Of a stretch of DNA of 64,000 nt, positions 46,909 through 57,087 are shown piece after piece. Under the pieces are notes generated by a model. It had not been told where the DNA came from. It did no database searches and saw only the letters and a program-made list of their open reading frames with translations. The DNA is from Janthinobacterium sp. TND4EL3 (lineage in GTDB: Bacteria > Pseudomonadota > Gammaproteobacteria > Burkholderiales > Burkholderiaceae_D): the NCBI RefSeq assembly GCF_900156175.1, contig NZ_FTMV01000008.1, positions 1 through 64,000 on the forward strand, written 5' to 3'. Made by a program: the position numbers and the translations under genes. Positions within the stretch are counted from its first letter, which is position 1. Each line of letters opens with the position of its first letter.

Positions 46909-48585
46909 TTAGGCGTCCGCCCTGCTGGCCGCTTCCAGCAGGGCCAGCAGCAGCTCCTTGCGCCGGCCTTGCGCCTTGCGCGCCAGGGCCGCCAGTTTTT
47001 CCAGCTTGCCCCAGACCGGGTACAGCATGTGCTCGACCAGATAGCCGTCCAGTCCCTGCAGCTGCTGGCAGAACAGTTCCAGCTTCTCCACTTCGTCCAG
47101 TTCGGCCTGGATTTTTACCTTGGCATTGTCCGTGCACGCGCGCAGGCATGCCGCCAGCACGGGAGCGGAGTCGCGCGTCACGCCATGTTGTTCGGCAAAG
47201 GCGGCCGTGAACTGGTCCTGCACGCTCTGATGTTCCTCGTCGACGTTGGCCATGTAGTGCTGCACCAGCGGGAAATAACGGGCGTCGAGCAAGCCCAGCC
47301 CGAACGTGGCGTAGCTGCCGGGCATGCAATTCTTTTCGCCTTCCGTGTCCGCATAGAATTCGAATTGCAGGATGGCGGCGCGCGCATACGCTTCCAGCTG
47401 CGGCTGCAGGCCAGCATAGGCGAGGGCGTTGGCAAAGAAGCGGTGCGTATCGGATTTCGCCAGTCCCTTGATGGGCAAGTATTCCTTGACCCTGGACTTG
47501 AGCTTGATCTGGCAGCTTTTCGGGAAGCCCTTGTCGAGCAAATGCGTGATGAAGGCCAGCGCCTGCGCATACGCCGCTTCCTCTTCCCGGGCAATCGTGA
47601 TGCTGATCGTGGCAAACACGTCGTTGGCGCGGCATTCGAGCAGCGCATTGTTCAGGCGGATGTCGGCATCGGGAAAGCTGCCGCTGCCTTCCGCGAGCAT
47701 GCGCACGGCCCGTTCGCTGCCCAGTTCGCGCGCGATGTCCAGGAATTTCAGGCCCTTCGACTTGGCGTAGCTCGGTTCGTGGCGCAAGATCAGCACGGCG
47801 CCGTACAGCAGCAGGTCGATGGGCGCCAGCGCCTGCTTGTCAAGCGCCGCGCCCGCTTTCAGCGTGTATTCGGTGGCGCGGTAGGCGGACAGCGCGCGGT
47901 CATAGAATTGCGGCAGGTAAACGTTTTCCGCCCATTGCGTGATGGCGCGGAGGATGTCGGCGCGGTGCTCGGCCAAGGCGTCCGGCCGGGACTTGTTCAA
48001 GGCCTGGATGCGGTCGTACTGGGCGATGGTCCAGGCCACGTCGAGCTGGGGGAACAGCTGCGGGTCGAGCAGGTGGCGCGCCAGGAAGAAGGTTTCCAGC
48101 GGCTTCGTCGGATGCTTGCCCTGCGTGAGCTTTTGCCCGATGTACGCGTGTATGTTGTCCAGCAAGGCCTCGCGCTTATCCCCGTTGACGTACTCCAGCA
48201 AGGTCAGGTGCAGCTTGCCCTGCGCCGTCTGGAACTTGCCGCGGCAGGTGAAGCGGTAATCGATCATCGGCGTGTCCGCCAGCGGCGTCAGGCGGGCTTG
48301 CACGACTGCCGTCAGCCGCGGCACGACGGCGTCGCGCATGTGCGCGTCGTCTAGGCGCGCCGCCGTCCTGAAACGGGACGCGTCGTCGTTATCGAGGCCC
48401 AGGTCGAGATCGTCGGCCATCGGGCGGCCCGGCTTGTAGTCGAGCATCAAGTCGTTGAAGATGCCTGCTTGCAAGGTCGTGCGCCTGACTGATTGCTCCA
48501 GGTCCGTGCGTTGCAGCCTTTCATCGAACCAGGCGTGGATGGCCGCCGTCATTTCCTCTGTGACCAGCTCAACAAGTGTATTCAT
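46909..48585 (-). CDS. large hypothetical cytoplasmic protein
   Basis: 558 residues from the ATG at 48585; an ATG at 48609 would add eight residues and neither has a strong Shine-Dalgarno. No signal peptide or membrane segments. The sequence is mostly helical with TPR-like spacing and many charged residues. The second half (YAQALAFITHLLDKGFPKSC, HRFFANALAYAGLQPQLEAYARAAILQF) resembles a bookkeeping or immunity-like helical protein rather than an enzyme. No family was recognised. Confidence 0.78.
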   Translation of the reverse strand: MNTLVELVTEEMTAAIHAWFDERLQRTDLEQSVRRTTLQAGIFNDLMLDYKPGRPMADDLDLGLDNDDASRFRTAARLDDAHMRDAVVPRLTAVVQARLTPLADTPMIDYRFTCRGKFQTAQGKLHLTLLEYVNGDKREALLDNIHAYIGQKLTQGKHPTKPLETFFLARHLLDPQLFPQLDVAWTIAQYDRIQALNKSRPDALAEHRADILRAITQWAENVYLPQFYDRALSAYRATEYTLKAGAALDKQALAPIDLLLYGAVLILRHEPSYAKSKGLKFLDIARELGSERAVRMLAEGSGSFPDADIRLNNALLECRANDVFATISITIAREEEAAYAQALAFITHLLDKGFPKSCQIKLKSRVKEYLPIKGLAKSDTHRFFANALAYAGLQPQLEAYARAAILQFEFYADTEGEKNCMPGSYATFGLGLLDARYFPLVQHYMANVDEEHQSVQDQFTAAFAEQHGVTRDSAPVLAACLRACTDNAKVKIQAELDEVEKLELFCQQLQGLDGYLVEHMLYPVWGKLEKLAALARKAQGRRKELLLALLEAASRADA

Positions 48586-48744
48586 CGGTATCGTCGTCTT
48601 TCCCTGCATTGCGCGTGACGGCGCCGCCGGCGGCCGTCTCGGATATGTTTGATATAAATCACTATTCTAGGGGCACGGGCAAGGCCGCAACAAGGGCCGC
48701 ACGCAAGGCCTGCCCGCATACGCCGTCATGCGCCCGTCCGGTTT

Positions 48745-49596
48745 CTAGCCGCCGCCCGCTGAGGAGGGCGGGGACCCGGCCCGGTCCGCCTGCGCCAGCC
48801 AGTCGCGCGGCGACTGCCCGAGGCTGGCGCGGAAGGCGCGCGTGAAGGCGGGCTGGCTGCCATAGCCCACTTCCAGCGCGACGTCCTGCACCAGCCTGCC
48901 TTGCCTGAGCAGCGCCTGGGCCCGCAGCATGCGCTGCCCCGTCAGGTAGGCGGCGGGCGGGCAGCCGAGCACCGCATGGAACTGGCGCGCGAAGCGGCTG
49001 CGCGACATGCCGCACAGGGTCGCCAGCGACGCCACCGTCCAGTGGCGCCCGGGATGCTCGTGCATGGCCGCCAGGGCCTTGGCGAGGGCGGCGTCGGCCA
49101 GGCCGAACAGGCGCGGCGCCGATATCAGCCCGCTGGCCAGCGCATGGCGCAGCAGCTGGACGATCAGCACGTCGCACAGGCGGTCCAGCACCAGTTTGCG
49201 CCCCAGTCCGCCGTGCTGCGCTTCGTCGAACAGCAGCTCGAGCACGCCGGCCATGGCCGGCAGTTGTGCCAGCGGAATGTGCAGCCAGGGCGGCAGGCTG
49301 TCGATCACGGCATCGTCGCCGCCGGCCAGGCGGACGGTGGCGCACAGCAGCCGTGCCGTGCCGCCGCCCGTGTCCAGCCCATGCGCCAGCGGGCGCGGGT
49401 AGAACACCAGCGAGGGCGCATCGGCCAGCAGCCGCGTGCCATCGGCATGGATGAAGGTCGCCGGTCCCTGCCGCACCAGGTGCAGGTGGCCCGTGCCGGC
49501 TTGGGCAGGGAAATGGTTGCTGCCGCAGAACGCTCCCTCGAAGAAGGTGTCGGCGGAAAAGTCCAGGCGCAGCAACAAGGCAGACAACAGATCCAT
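48745..49596 (-). CDS. AraC-family regulator with cupin domain
   Basis: 283 residues. The N-terminal cupin (FFEGAFCGSNHFPAQAGTGHLHLVRQG, FIHADGTRLLADAPSLVFYPRP) is of the AraC-binding cupin_6 type. Two C-terminal helix-turn-helix motifs follow: TVASLATLCGMSRSRFARQF and VQDVALEVGYGSQPAFTRAFRASLGQSP. The effector and targets are unknown. It is divergent from the chemoreceptor gene at 49733. Confidence 0.9.
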   Translation of the reverse strand: MDLLSALLLRLDFSADTFFEGAFCGSNHFPAQAGTGHLHLVRQGPATFIHADGTRLLADAPSLVFYPRPLAHGLDTGGGTARLLCATVRLAGGDDAVIDSLPPWLHIPLAQLPAMAGVLELLFDEAQHGGLGRKLVLDRLCDVLIVQLLRHALASGLISAPRLFGLADAALAKALAAMHEHPGRHWTVASLATLCGMSRSRFARQFHAVLGCPPAAYLTGQRMLRAQALLRQGRLVQDVALEVGYGSQPAFTRAFRASLGQSPRDWLAQADRAGSPPSSAGGG

Positions 49597-49732
49597 GGGG
49601 CAACAAAGAGACGGAAAGGTATAAATTGTAGACTAAAAGCAACTAATGTTTCCATTTTTATCGCTATGATGACGCTCCGATGTTTGTCCTGGACAACATT
49701 CTCATCCTGCGCCACCCGAATGGAGACTCACT

Positions 49733-51352
49733 ATGGCATTGTCCAACGCATGGTCCAACTTAAAGATCGGCACCCGCCTGTACCTGGCCTTTGGCGCCGT
49801 CGTCGCCTTGCTGGCGATACTGGTCGCCTCCGCGCAAACGAATCTGTCGCGGCTGGGCGAGGCGAATGGCGTGAATATCCATACCTATGAAGTGCTGGGC
49901 GAGGCCAGCGGCCTGCTGGAAAGCCTGATCAATATCGAAACGGGCCAGCGGGGCTTTGCCCTGACGGGCAAGGATGGCTCGCTCGAGCCGCTGCTGGCGG
50001 GCCAGCGCAGCTTTGGCGAACATCTGCGGAGGATCCGCGCCCTGACGGCCGATAATCCAACGCAGCAGGAGCGCCTGGCGGTGCTGGAACGCACGCAGCG
50101 GCAGTGGCAGGCGAGCGCCATCGACCCCGTGATCGCCCTGCGCCGCGCGGCGGCCGCCGATGGCAGCCTCGACGCGGTCGTGGCGGCCGAGCAGGCCGGC
50201 AAGGGCAAGGCGGGCATGGATGCGATGCGCGCCTTGCTGGCGGACGTGGGCAAGACGGAAAGTATGCTGCTGACCCAGCGCGCCGCCGAGGCCGCCGCCC
50301 TGAAGTCGCGCACCACGGCGGTGCTGCTGGGCGGGGGCGCCGTCGCCGTCCTGCTGGCGGCGGTGCTGGCCATCTTGTTGACGCGTAATATCACCGTGCC
50401 GCTCGGTGAAGCCGTGGCGCTGGCCCAGCGCGTGGCGCAAGGCGACCTGGGCAGCCGCATCGTCGTGCGTTCGCGCGATGAGACGGGGGAATTGATGGCC
50501 GCCCTGCGCGACATGAATGCGTCGCTGGTGCGCATCGTGGGCGAGGTGCGCGGCGGCACGGAGACGATCGCCACGGCATCGGGGCAGATCGCAGCCGGCA
50601 ATATGGACCTGTCGTCGCGCACGGAGCAGCAGGCCAGTTCGCTGGAAGAAACGGCCTCGTCGATGGAAGAGCTGACGGCGGCCGTCAAGCAGAACGCGGA
50701 CAATGCGCTGGCGGCGCGCTCGCTGGCGGCGTCCGCGTCCGCCGTGGCCGTCCGTGGCGGCGCGGTGGTTGCCGAGGTGGTGCAGACCATGGGCTCGATC
50801 AATGATTCTTCGCGCAAGATTGCCGACATCATCGGCGTCATCGACGGCATCGCCTTCCAGACCAATATATTGGCCCTGAATGCGGCCGTGGAAGCGGCGC
50901 GCGCCGGGGAGCAGGGGCGCGGCTTTGCCGTCGTGGCCACGGAAGTGCGCAACCTGGCCCAGCGGTCCAGCCAGGCCGCCAGGGAAATCAAGGGCCTGAT
51001 CGACGATTCCGTGGACAAGGTGGGCGCGGGCAGCAAGCTCGTCGACCAGGCCGGCGCCACCATGCAGGACGTGGTCGGCAGCGTGCAGCGCCTGAGCGCC
51101 ATCATCGGCGACATCACGGACGCGAGCGAAGAGCAGCGCGTCGGCATCGAACAGGTGAATGAAGCCATCAGCCAGATGGACCAGGTGACGCAGCAAAACG
51201 CGGCCCTGGTCGAGCAGGCGGCGGCCGCGGCCAATGCCATGCAGGACCAGGCGGCGCAGCTGTCGCAGGCCGTGCAAGTGTTTCGCCTGCAAGGCGAGCC
51301 GCAAGCCGGGCCGGCCGCGAGGTATGGCATTTCCGCACAGATCGTCAAGTAA
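49733..51352 (+). CDS. methyl-accepting chemotaxis protein with CHASE3 sensor
   Basis: 539 residues. TM1 is near 14-34 and TM2 near 193-216; between them is a helical CHASE3 domain ([19 protein letters not shown]). HAMP follows ([22 protein letters not shown]), then the signalling domain with the hairpin tip [37 protein letters not shown]. There is no CheR-binding pentapeptide at the C-terminus, so adaptation would need assistance. It is followed by a CheX-like gene, suggesting a shared chemosensory role. Confidence 0.93.
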   Translation: MALSNAWSNLKIGTRLYLAFGAVVALLAILVASAQTNLSRLGEANGVNIHTYEVLGEASGLLESLINIETGQRGFALTGKDGSLEPLLAGQRSFGEHLRRIRALTADNPTQQERLAVLERTQRQWQASAIDPVIALRRAAAADGSLDAVVAAEQAGKGKAGMDAMRALLADVGKTESMLLTQRAAEAAALKSRTTAVLLGGGAVAVLLAAVLAILLTRNITVPLGEAVALAQRVAQGDLGSRIVVRSRDETGELMAALRDMNASLVRIVGEVRGGTETIATASGQIAAGNMDLSSRTEQQASSLEETASSMEELTAAVKQNADNALAARSLAASASAVAVRGGAVVAEVVQTMGSINDSSRKIADIIGVIDGIAFQTNILALNAAVEAARAGEQGRGFAVVATEVRNLAQRSSQAAREIKGLIDDSVDKVGAGSKLVDQAGATMQDVVGSVQRLSAIIGDITDASEEQRVGIEQVNEAISQMDQVTQQNAALVEQAAAAANAMQDQAAQLSQAVQVFRLQGEPQAGPAARYGISAQIVK

Positions 51353-51588
51353 ATGCAGGTATGGCTGGACGGAAATGTTACATCTCGGTATTCTGCGCAT
51401 CTGATACTTATTTCTATACAGAAAAAAGTAAGAGGGCGGCTGGCGCCGGCGGCGACGCGGCGCCCTGCCAGGCAAGGTCAGGCATGCAAAGGTGAAGTCG
51501 TCCGCCAGCGGAGCGAAACGTTCGTCTTTCGGCGCGCGGCGGGCAGGGAACAGTGCTGTCATCTTTAAAATAGTAGGAGAGGTTGCTC

Positions 51589-52281
51589 ATGGATGCAGAA
51601 AAGGATGTTGTGTACGGTACAGAAGATTTGTTGATGAGTTTGTGCAACTCGGTGGTCCGGGTGCTCAACGTGGCAACGCAAAGCAAGGTCAATTATTCCG
51701 GCATGGTGCAGCGCATCACCAAGACGGGCCTGAAGCCGGACATCGGCTGTTTCGTCATGTTCGATGGCGGTTTCACGGGCCTCGTGGTGCTCAACTTCGC
51801 CGCCGATACGGCGATGGAAATCTACGAGCGCTACATGTTGCACATGGGTATGCCGAAGTCGGAACTGGCCAGTTTCTACACCTCGGACGAAGTGTCGAAT
51901 ATCATGGGCGAGCTGATGAACCAGATCGTCGGCGACTTCACGGGCAAGGTGCGGCGCGAACTGCAGACGAATATCACCCAGAGCCAGCCGAAGATGCTGG
52001 TGCTGAACAAGCAGGTGATGCTCAGCGTCGATACGCCGCTGGACCGCCCGGAAATGCGCCGCGTCACTTTCTATACAGAAAAGAACAACATTTTCTACCT
52101 GGAACTGGCGATCGACCGTACCGAGTTCATCAAGCTGCACGATTTCGATTCGCGCGAAGTCGACGCCGACTCGCTGATGGAAGGCGAATACGCGAACCGC
52201 GAACGCGACGCCGCCCCGGCGCCTGCGGCGGAAGCGGAAGACGACGACAACGCCGACCTGCTCAAGTCGCTGGGCATGTAA
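51589..52281 (+). CDS. CheX-like DUF3334-type protein
   Basis: 230 residues from the ATG at 51589 (AGGAGAGG upstream). The middle has DEVSNIMGELMNQIVGDFTGKV, which carries the Glu and Asn of the E-x2-N dephosphorylation motif of CheC/CheX phosphatases. LVVLNFAADTAMEIYERYM precedes it as in CheX. An acidic Ala/Glu/Asp tail ends DLLKSLGM. It may dephosphorylate CheY-P or another receiver; it follows the chemoreceptor gene directly. Confidence 0.72.
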   Translation: MDAEKDVVYGTEDLLMSLCNSVVRVLNVATQSKVNYSGMVQRITKTGLKPDIGCFVMFDGGFTGLVVLNFAADTAMEIYERYMLHMGMPKSELASFYTSDEVSNIMGELMNQIVGDFTGKVRRELQTNITQSQPKMLVLNKQVMLSVDTPLDRPEMRRVTFYTEKNNIFYLELAIDRTEFIKLHDFDSREVDADSLMEGEYANRERDAAPAPAAEAEDDDNADLLKSLGM

Positions 52282-52296
52282 GCAGCCGGTGATCGG

Positions 52297-52743
52297 CTAC
52301 AGGGTCTTGCTCATGAAGACCCTGCTCGTCCCTTCCGGGCTGCAGGCGATGTCGCCGAAGCGGCGCCAGCCGCGACGCGCGTAAAATTCGGGCGCCTGGA
52401 AACTGATGGTGTACAGCACCGCCGAGGCGCAGCCGCGCCGGCGTCCTTCCTCTTCGAACTGCGCCAGTACCTGGCTGCCCAGGCCCAGCCCCCGCAAGGC
52501 GGCGGGCAAATACAACAAATCGAGAAACAGCAAACCCAGCGAGGTCCGGCCCATGGCGCCGCCCAGCACGCGCTGGCTGTCGCGGTCGCGCACGACCACG
52601 CTCAATACCTGCCTGTCGCTATAGCCGGTGATGGCATCGTTATAGGCGTTCAGGCCGTCGAGGAGGGTTTGCTCGACTTCCGCGTCGATCGTGGCGCTGA
52701 TGGAAATGGTGTAGGGCAAGGCGTCGTGCGGGCGTGCAGGCAT
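52297..52743 (-). CDS. GNAT-family N-acetyltransferase
   Basis: 148 residues. The acetyl-CoA-binding pattern is LRGLGLGSQVLAQFEEEGRRRGCASAVL, and YARRGWRRFG gives the final GNAT motif. The N-terminus has the usual LNAYNDAITGYSDRQVL start of this small-acetyltransferase branch. The substrate is unknown. It is convergent with the CheX-like gene. Confidence 0.88.
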   Translation of the reverse strand: MPARPHDALPYTISISATIDAEVEQTLLDGLNAYNDAITGYSDRQVLSVVVRDRDSQRVLGGAMGRTSLGLLFLDLLYLPAALRGLGLGSQVLAQFEEEGRRRGCASAVLYTISFQAPEFYARRGWRRFGDIACSPEGTSRVFMSKTL

Positions 52744-52790
52744 GGCGGACAGGAAATAGTCAATAACTGTATGAATATACAGTATTTCGC

Positions 52791-53465
52791 TTATTTTTGC
52801 CCGGCTTGTTGCGGCAACGTCAATGTTTCCATGCGGCGAGTGCCGACCATGGCGCTTTGCTGGCTGTCATCGAGCGACCAGTATTCAAGTGCATAGACAT
52901 AATCGCCGTCGACAAAGGTCAGCGTTTCCTTCTGGCGGCCGCTGGGCGCCTTGTAATACAGGCGCCGCGCCGGCCTGCCATCGACCGTGTGCCTGAACGC
53001 CTGCGGGTCGAGGGTGGCGCGCTTGCCCGTCTTGCCCGCCATCGACATGGCCGTGATCGTCACGTAGGCCCGGTCCGGGCAGCGGGCCAGCAGGTGGGCG
53101 CCGCTCAGGACGGTGGGCTGCGTCTGATCCAGCGGGAAGCCGAACGGTTGTACGCCGACAATATCGCGGCAACCCATCTGCTGCGCCAGGGCCGTCAGCG
53201 CGGCCGGGTCGAGCGCGCTGCTGAGGTGCTTTTCGGCGCTGTGCGCCTGGCCCAGCGCCAGGCGGCGCGCCAGTTCGGCCAGCGAGATATCGCTGGGCAC
53301 GGGCAGCGGCGCGGGAGCGTCCGGATCGGCGGCCTTCGACGTTTCCGCCTGCATGCGCGCGGCGATGGAGTGGCTGCGCTCGGCTTGATCAAGGGGGCCG
53401 GCAGCCAGGCCCGTGTTGGAGAGGCAAGCGGCGATGGTCAGCGTAATAGCATGTTTTGTCAGCAT
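52791..53465 (-). CDS. secreted hypothetical protein
   Basis: 224 residues from the ATG at 53465. The N-terminus (LTKHAITLTIAACLSNTGLA) is a signal peptide; IAAC could be a lipobox with Cys14, so lipoprotein processing is possible. Gln/Ser/Ala-rich helices follow (SLAELARRLALGQAHSAEKHL). The C-terminal beta-rich part reads RLYYKAPSGRQKETLTFVDGDYVYALEYW. No catalytic residues were recognised. The function is unknown. Confidence 0.72.
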   Translation of the reverse strand: MLTKHAITLTIAACLSNTGLAAGPLDQAERSHSIAARMQAETSKAADPDAPAPLPVPSDISLAELARRLALGQAHSAEKHLSSALDPAALTALAQQMGCRDIVGVQPFGFPLDQTQPTVLSGAHLLARCPDRAYVTITAMSMAGKTGKRATLDPQAFRHTVDGRPARRLYYKAPSGRQKETLTFVDGDYVYALEYWSLDDSQQSAMVGTRRMETLTLPQQAGQK

Positions 53466-53803
53466 GGAATCTAGTGGAGGGGCGTCTTCCGTGAAAAAAG
53501 CGACGCCAAACGGCTTAGCCGTACCTTTGTTAGCTATGAGAAACAACAGTGTGGCAGAACATACAAACTCGCTACAAAAGAAAAGTTTTTTTTAGTGCCA
53601 CAGTGATATGCATCAATAAGATTGTCACACATATACGCATATCTCGCTACCCTGCCTGAGAGCTGTTTCATCGCTCGTCTCTCATTGCCAATCCTTAAGT
53701 CATTGATTGTTAATGCTTCCATTCACTGTCCCGCAGGGTGCCTCTCCTTGCGGGACGCGGTGGCGCGATGTTATCTGATGATCACAGTACATTTGGAGGC
53801 TGG

Positions 53804-55150
53804 ATGTTGAAACGACTGTTATTGTGTATTGATGTGAGTGGCAACGGTTTGCTGCATGGGGCAGGCATGCGGCAGTTTGGTACTGCGTGGGACGGGTGGC
53901 AAGTCTGCACCGTGTCGGGCCTGGCAGCCGCGGCACGTGCGTTGCGCGCGCACTCCTTTCCTGTCGGGGTACTGATTTCTTCGTTCGACGGGCTGGGAGA
54001 ACTCGACAGTTTCTTGCATCAGCACTGGGATATGCAATGGGTGGGCATTTTTCCGCCACGCGCCTTGCAGATGGCCGCATGCCGGCGCCTGGTCCGCGAC
54101 CATTGCCATGATTACCACACTTTGCCTGTCGACATGCTGCGGCTGCGGCATACCCTGGGCCATGCCTACGGCTATGCCACTTTGCGCGAACTGCCGCATG
54201 CGCCGCTGTGCGCGCTGGAACAGCCTGATATGGCGCTCAAGGGCGGCGGTGTCGCCATTGGCCGTTTGCGGAGCCAGATCCTCAAGGTCGCCGGGGCCAG
54301 CGCACCGGTGCTGATCTGGGGCGAGTCGGGTAGTGGCAAGGAGCTGACAGCGCAAGCCATCCATGTCCATTCCGCGCGGGCGGCGGGCCCCTTTGTGCCC
54401 ATTAACTGTGGCGCGATTCCGGCCGGCCTGGCGCAATCGGAGCTGTTTGGCCATGAGCGGGGCGCATTCACGGGAGCCACGCGCGACAAGCGGGGCTTGA
54501 TCGAGTCGGCGGCCGGCGGCACGGTATTTTTTGACGAGATAGGCGACTTGCCCCTCCCCCTGCAAACCAATTTGCTGCGCTTCTTGCAGGAAAAGACGAT
54601 CTACCGTGTCGGCGCCACGCATAGCACCGCCGTTGACTTGCGCGTCATTGCCGCCTCGCATGTCAATTTGCTGGAGGCAGTGCAGCAGGGCAGGTTCCGC
54701 GAGGATTTGTACTACCGGCTCAACGTGCTGGCGCTCGATGTCCCTCCTTTGCGCGAACGCAAGGAAGACTTGATGTTATTGGCAAACCACTTTTTTTCCA
54801 CCTATGCGTCGGAGCGGGCGCCGATGGTGAAAGGCTTCAGCAACGCCGCCGTCGAAGCGATTTGCAATCATGCCTGGCCGGGCAATGTGCGCGAATTGAT
54901 CAACCGGGTGCGACGCGCCATGGTGATGGCGGAAGGCCGGGCGATCATGCCGCAAGACCTGGGCTTGTCTGTTGCCGACGAGTCAGGTGCCGATGTTGCA
55001 CTCGACGGTATTCGCTGGCGCGCGGACCGCGAAGCTGTACAGGCTTGCCTGGCCAGTGCTGGCGGCAATATCAGCAAGGCCGCGCGCGACCTGGGCGTGT
55101 CGCGCATGACGCTGTACCGGATGATCAAAAGGCTCAACATTGAATGTTGA
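53804..55150 (+). CDS. sigma-54 activator, VpsR-like
   Basis: 448 residues from the ATG at 53804, with GGAGG upstream. The N-terminal 130 residues are a receiver-like domain without clear phosphorylation residues, as in VpsR/EpsR-type biofilm regulators. The AAA+ core has Walker A GESGSGKE (173-180), the sigma-54 contact loop GAFTGA (220-225), Walker B VFFDEIGD and HAWPGNVREL. The C-terminal Fis-type helix-turn-helix is NISKAARDLGVSRMTLYRM. It should activate the -24/-12 promoter at 55433, just downstream. Confidence 0.88.
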   Translation: MLKRLLLCIDVSGNGLLHGAGMRQFGTAWDGWQVCTVSGLAAAARALRAHSFPVGVLISSFDGLGELDSFLHQHWDMQWVGIFPPRALQMAACRRLVRDHCHDYHTLPVDMLRLRHTLGHAYGYATLRELPHAPLCALEQPDMALKGGGVAIGRLRSQILKVAGASAPVLIWGESGSGKELTAQAIHVHSARAAGPFVPINCGAIPAGLAQSELFGHERGAFTGATRDKRGLIESAAGGTVFFDEIGDLPLPLQTNLLRFLQEKTIYRVGATHSTAVDLRVIAASHVNLLEAVQQGRFREDLYYRLNVLALDVPPLRERKEDLMLLANHFFSTYASERAPMVKGFSNAAVEAICNHAWPGNVRELINRVRRAMVMAEGRAIMPQDLGLSVADESGADVALDGIRWRADREAVQACLASAGGNISKAARDLGVSRMTLYRMIKRLNIEC

Positions 55151-55432
55151 CTCTGGCGCCCAGGGCAAGTCCTTTGCCCTGCGTGCGGATCGTCGCAGCC
55201 GTGACGGTGTCACAGGATTGAGGCAGTCGCAAAAATGGGCATGGCGTCTTGTAAGTGATTGATTCTGCGTAGATATCGCTGGTGTTGCAAGCTGGAGATG
55301 GCAAGCGGGTGGCGCACGGTGGTGACAATTTTTCGTGTTTTGTTTGCCAAGTTTCCTAGAGGATAGCCATGCAAACCGGAGAGCTTCGAATAAGGTCTTG
55401 TAATTCAATGACTTGGCCAATTTTTTTATTAC

Positions 55433-55448
55433 TGGCACCAAATTTGCA
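55433..55448 (+). promoter_or_regulatory. sigma-54 (-24/-12) promoter
   Basis: TGGCAC-CAAAT-TTGCA matches the sigma-54 consensus TGGCAC-N5-TTGCW exactly. It lies about 70 bases upstream of the Gly/Ala-rich subunit gene. The adjacent activator gene has an intact GAFTGA loop, so the two fit together. Confidence 0.88.
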
Positions 55449-55517
55449 GTGAAGCTGTGGACCCGACGCTTCAGTCTGGTGCCAGCATCCTGATTAACTT
55501 TTAAAGAGGAAACTGCA

Positions 55518-57065
55518 ATGAAAAAATCTCTCATCGCGGCAGCGGTAGCGCTGGCCTTCGGTTTCAGCGCTCATGCCCAGAACAGCGGGTCGACCAAGGT
55601 CGACGATGTCAAGGGTAACAATACCCAGACCGCGAGCAACGCCACGACACAGTCCGGCTCAGGACCTGGGGCGAACGGGCATTCCACTGCCTCGCAAGAC
55701 AATAACTCGGACCAGAATAACGACAAGAGCACGGGGCAAAACAATAGCAGCGGCAACGCGAAAGCCACGGCGCTGGGCGCATCCGCGGCAAATAATGGCG
55801 GCACCAGCACGAGTAACGTGGCAAATGCCTTCAATACATCGACGGCGACGGCAGCGAGCACCCTGAGTGGCGCGGTGTCGGGCAACATGGTGAGTAACAT
55901 CGGCAATGTCGCCACCAACAACGGCAATACCGCCGGCGGCGCAGGCAAGGGCGGCATCGGCGGCAGCGCACAGGGAGGCGATGCCTACGGCAAGGGCGGC
56001 TCGGGCGGCGCGGCGGCCGGTGGCGACGGCGCATCGGGCGCGCAAGGGGGCAACGCCAGGAATGGCAGTGCCATCAATGGCGCTGCGACGGTCGGCGACA
56101 GCACGGCCGGGGCAGGTGGCGCAGGCGGACTGGCCAAGAATGCCAGCAGCGGCGACGCTGGTGCTGGCGGCAAGGGCGGTGCGGGTGGCCGTGGCGCGGC
56201 CGGCGGCGATGTCTATGGCGGCAACGGCGGCAAGGGCGGCCTGGCAGGCGATGCCAGCGGCGGCGCTGGCGGCAATACTGGACGCACGACAGGCGGCAAC
56301 GGCGGTGATGGCGGCAAAGCCATCGGCGGTCCGGGCGGCGACGGTGGCAATAGCCGCAGCGCCGCTGGCGGCTCTGGCGGCAGCGGCAGCGCCGGTAGCG
56401 TAGCCAGGAATGCGGGTGGCGGCGTATCCACCTCCAGCGGTGGTACGGCGACGGGCGGTGCCGGCGGTGCCGGTGGCACCAATACGGCGGGTGCCGGGGC
56501 TGCAGGCGGGGCTGGCGCCTCCGGTGCTGGCGGCGCTGGCGCTGCCTTGACGAGCATGGGCGGCGCCGGGGCTGCGGCAACTGGCGGTGCCGGTGGCGCA
56601 GGTGGCGCCGGTGCGGGTGGCAGCAGCACTGGCGGCAACGGCGCCGCTGCTGCTGCGGGCGGCAATGGCGGCAGCAGCGGGATGGCGCAAAACACGGGTG
56701 GTGCAGGTGCGGCTGGCGGCAGTTCGAGCAATGGCAGCGCAAGCAATGGCTCGCCCTCGAACGGCAGTGCCATGGCCGGTGCTGGCGGTGCTGGCGGTGC
56801 CGGCGGCGGCAGCAATAGCGGCGGCGCGGCCGGTAGCGGTGGCACCAACACGGGCGGCGCGGCAACCGGCGGTGCCGGCGCTGGCGGCACGGGCGGTGCC
56901 GGCGGTGCGGTGGCCGTCAATGCAGGCGCCTTCGACATGTCCAACACCATGAGCGGTACCGCGCAGTCGGCGGCAGGTTTGCTGGTCATCAGCCAGAACA
57001 GCGGCATTTCTTCGCTGATACAGCAAAGTGTGACGGTGCAGGCCAATCTGGCAGTGGGCCACTAG
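55518..57065 (+). CDS. Gly/Ala-rich secreted fibre-like protein
   Basis: 515 residues; AGAGGA precedes the ATG at 55518. A Sec signal peptide (MKKSLIAAAVALAFGFSAHA) is followed by an Asn/Ser/Thr-rich region (about 21-135). About 330 residues of irregular GG-x-G / GGAGGAGG repeats with Ala, Ser, Thr and Asn follow. A distinct C-terminal 45 residues include VISQNSG (490-496). This resembles PGRS-type and amyloid or adhesive surface proteins and occupies the subunit position of a Fap-like locus. It is probably exported by the FapF-like channel downstream. Confidence 0.8.
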   Translation: MKKSLIAAAVALAFGFSAHAQNSGSTKVDDVKGNNTQTASNATTQSGSGPGANGHSTASQDNNSDQNNDKSTGQNNSSGNAKATALGASAANNGGTSTSNVANAFNTSTATAASTLSGAVSGNMVSNIGNVATNNGNTAGGAGKGGIGGSAQGGDAYGKGGSGGAAAGGDGASGAQGGNARNGSAINGAATVGDSTAGAGGAGGLAKNASSGDAGAGGKGGAGGRGAAGGDVYGGNGGKGGLAGDASGGAGGNTGRTTGGNGGDGGKAIGGPGGDGGNSRSAAGGSGGSGSAGSVARNAGGGVSTSSGGTATGGAGGAGGTNTAGAGAAGGAGASGAGGAGAALTSMGGAGAAATGGAGGAGGAGAGGSSTGGNGAAAAAGGNGGSSGMAQNTGGAGAAGGSSSNGSASNGSPSNGSAMAGAGGAGGAGGGSNSGGAAGSGGTNTGGAATGGAGAGGTGGAGGAVAVNAGAFDMSNTMSGTAQSAAGLLVISQNSGISSLIQQSVTVQANLAVGH

Positions 57066-57087
57066 GCGAGCGGCTGCTTAGTGTCAG

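Noticed and set aside
55930-56930. CRISPR array or tandem DNA repeat
   Set aside because: The repetition is irregular GG-x-G coding repeats without constant-length spacers.
55659-57062. Long antisense frames opposite the Gly-rich subunit
   Set aside because: Ala/Thr/Arg-rich translations are the expected complement of GGC/GGT repeats.
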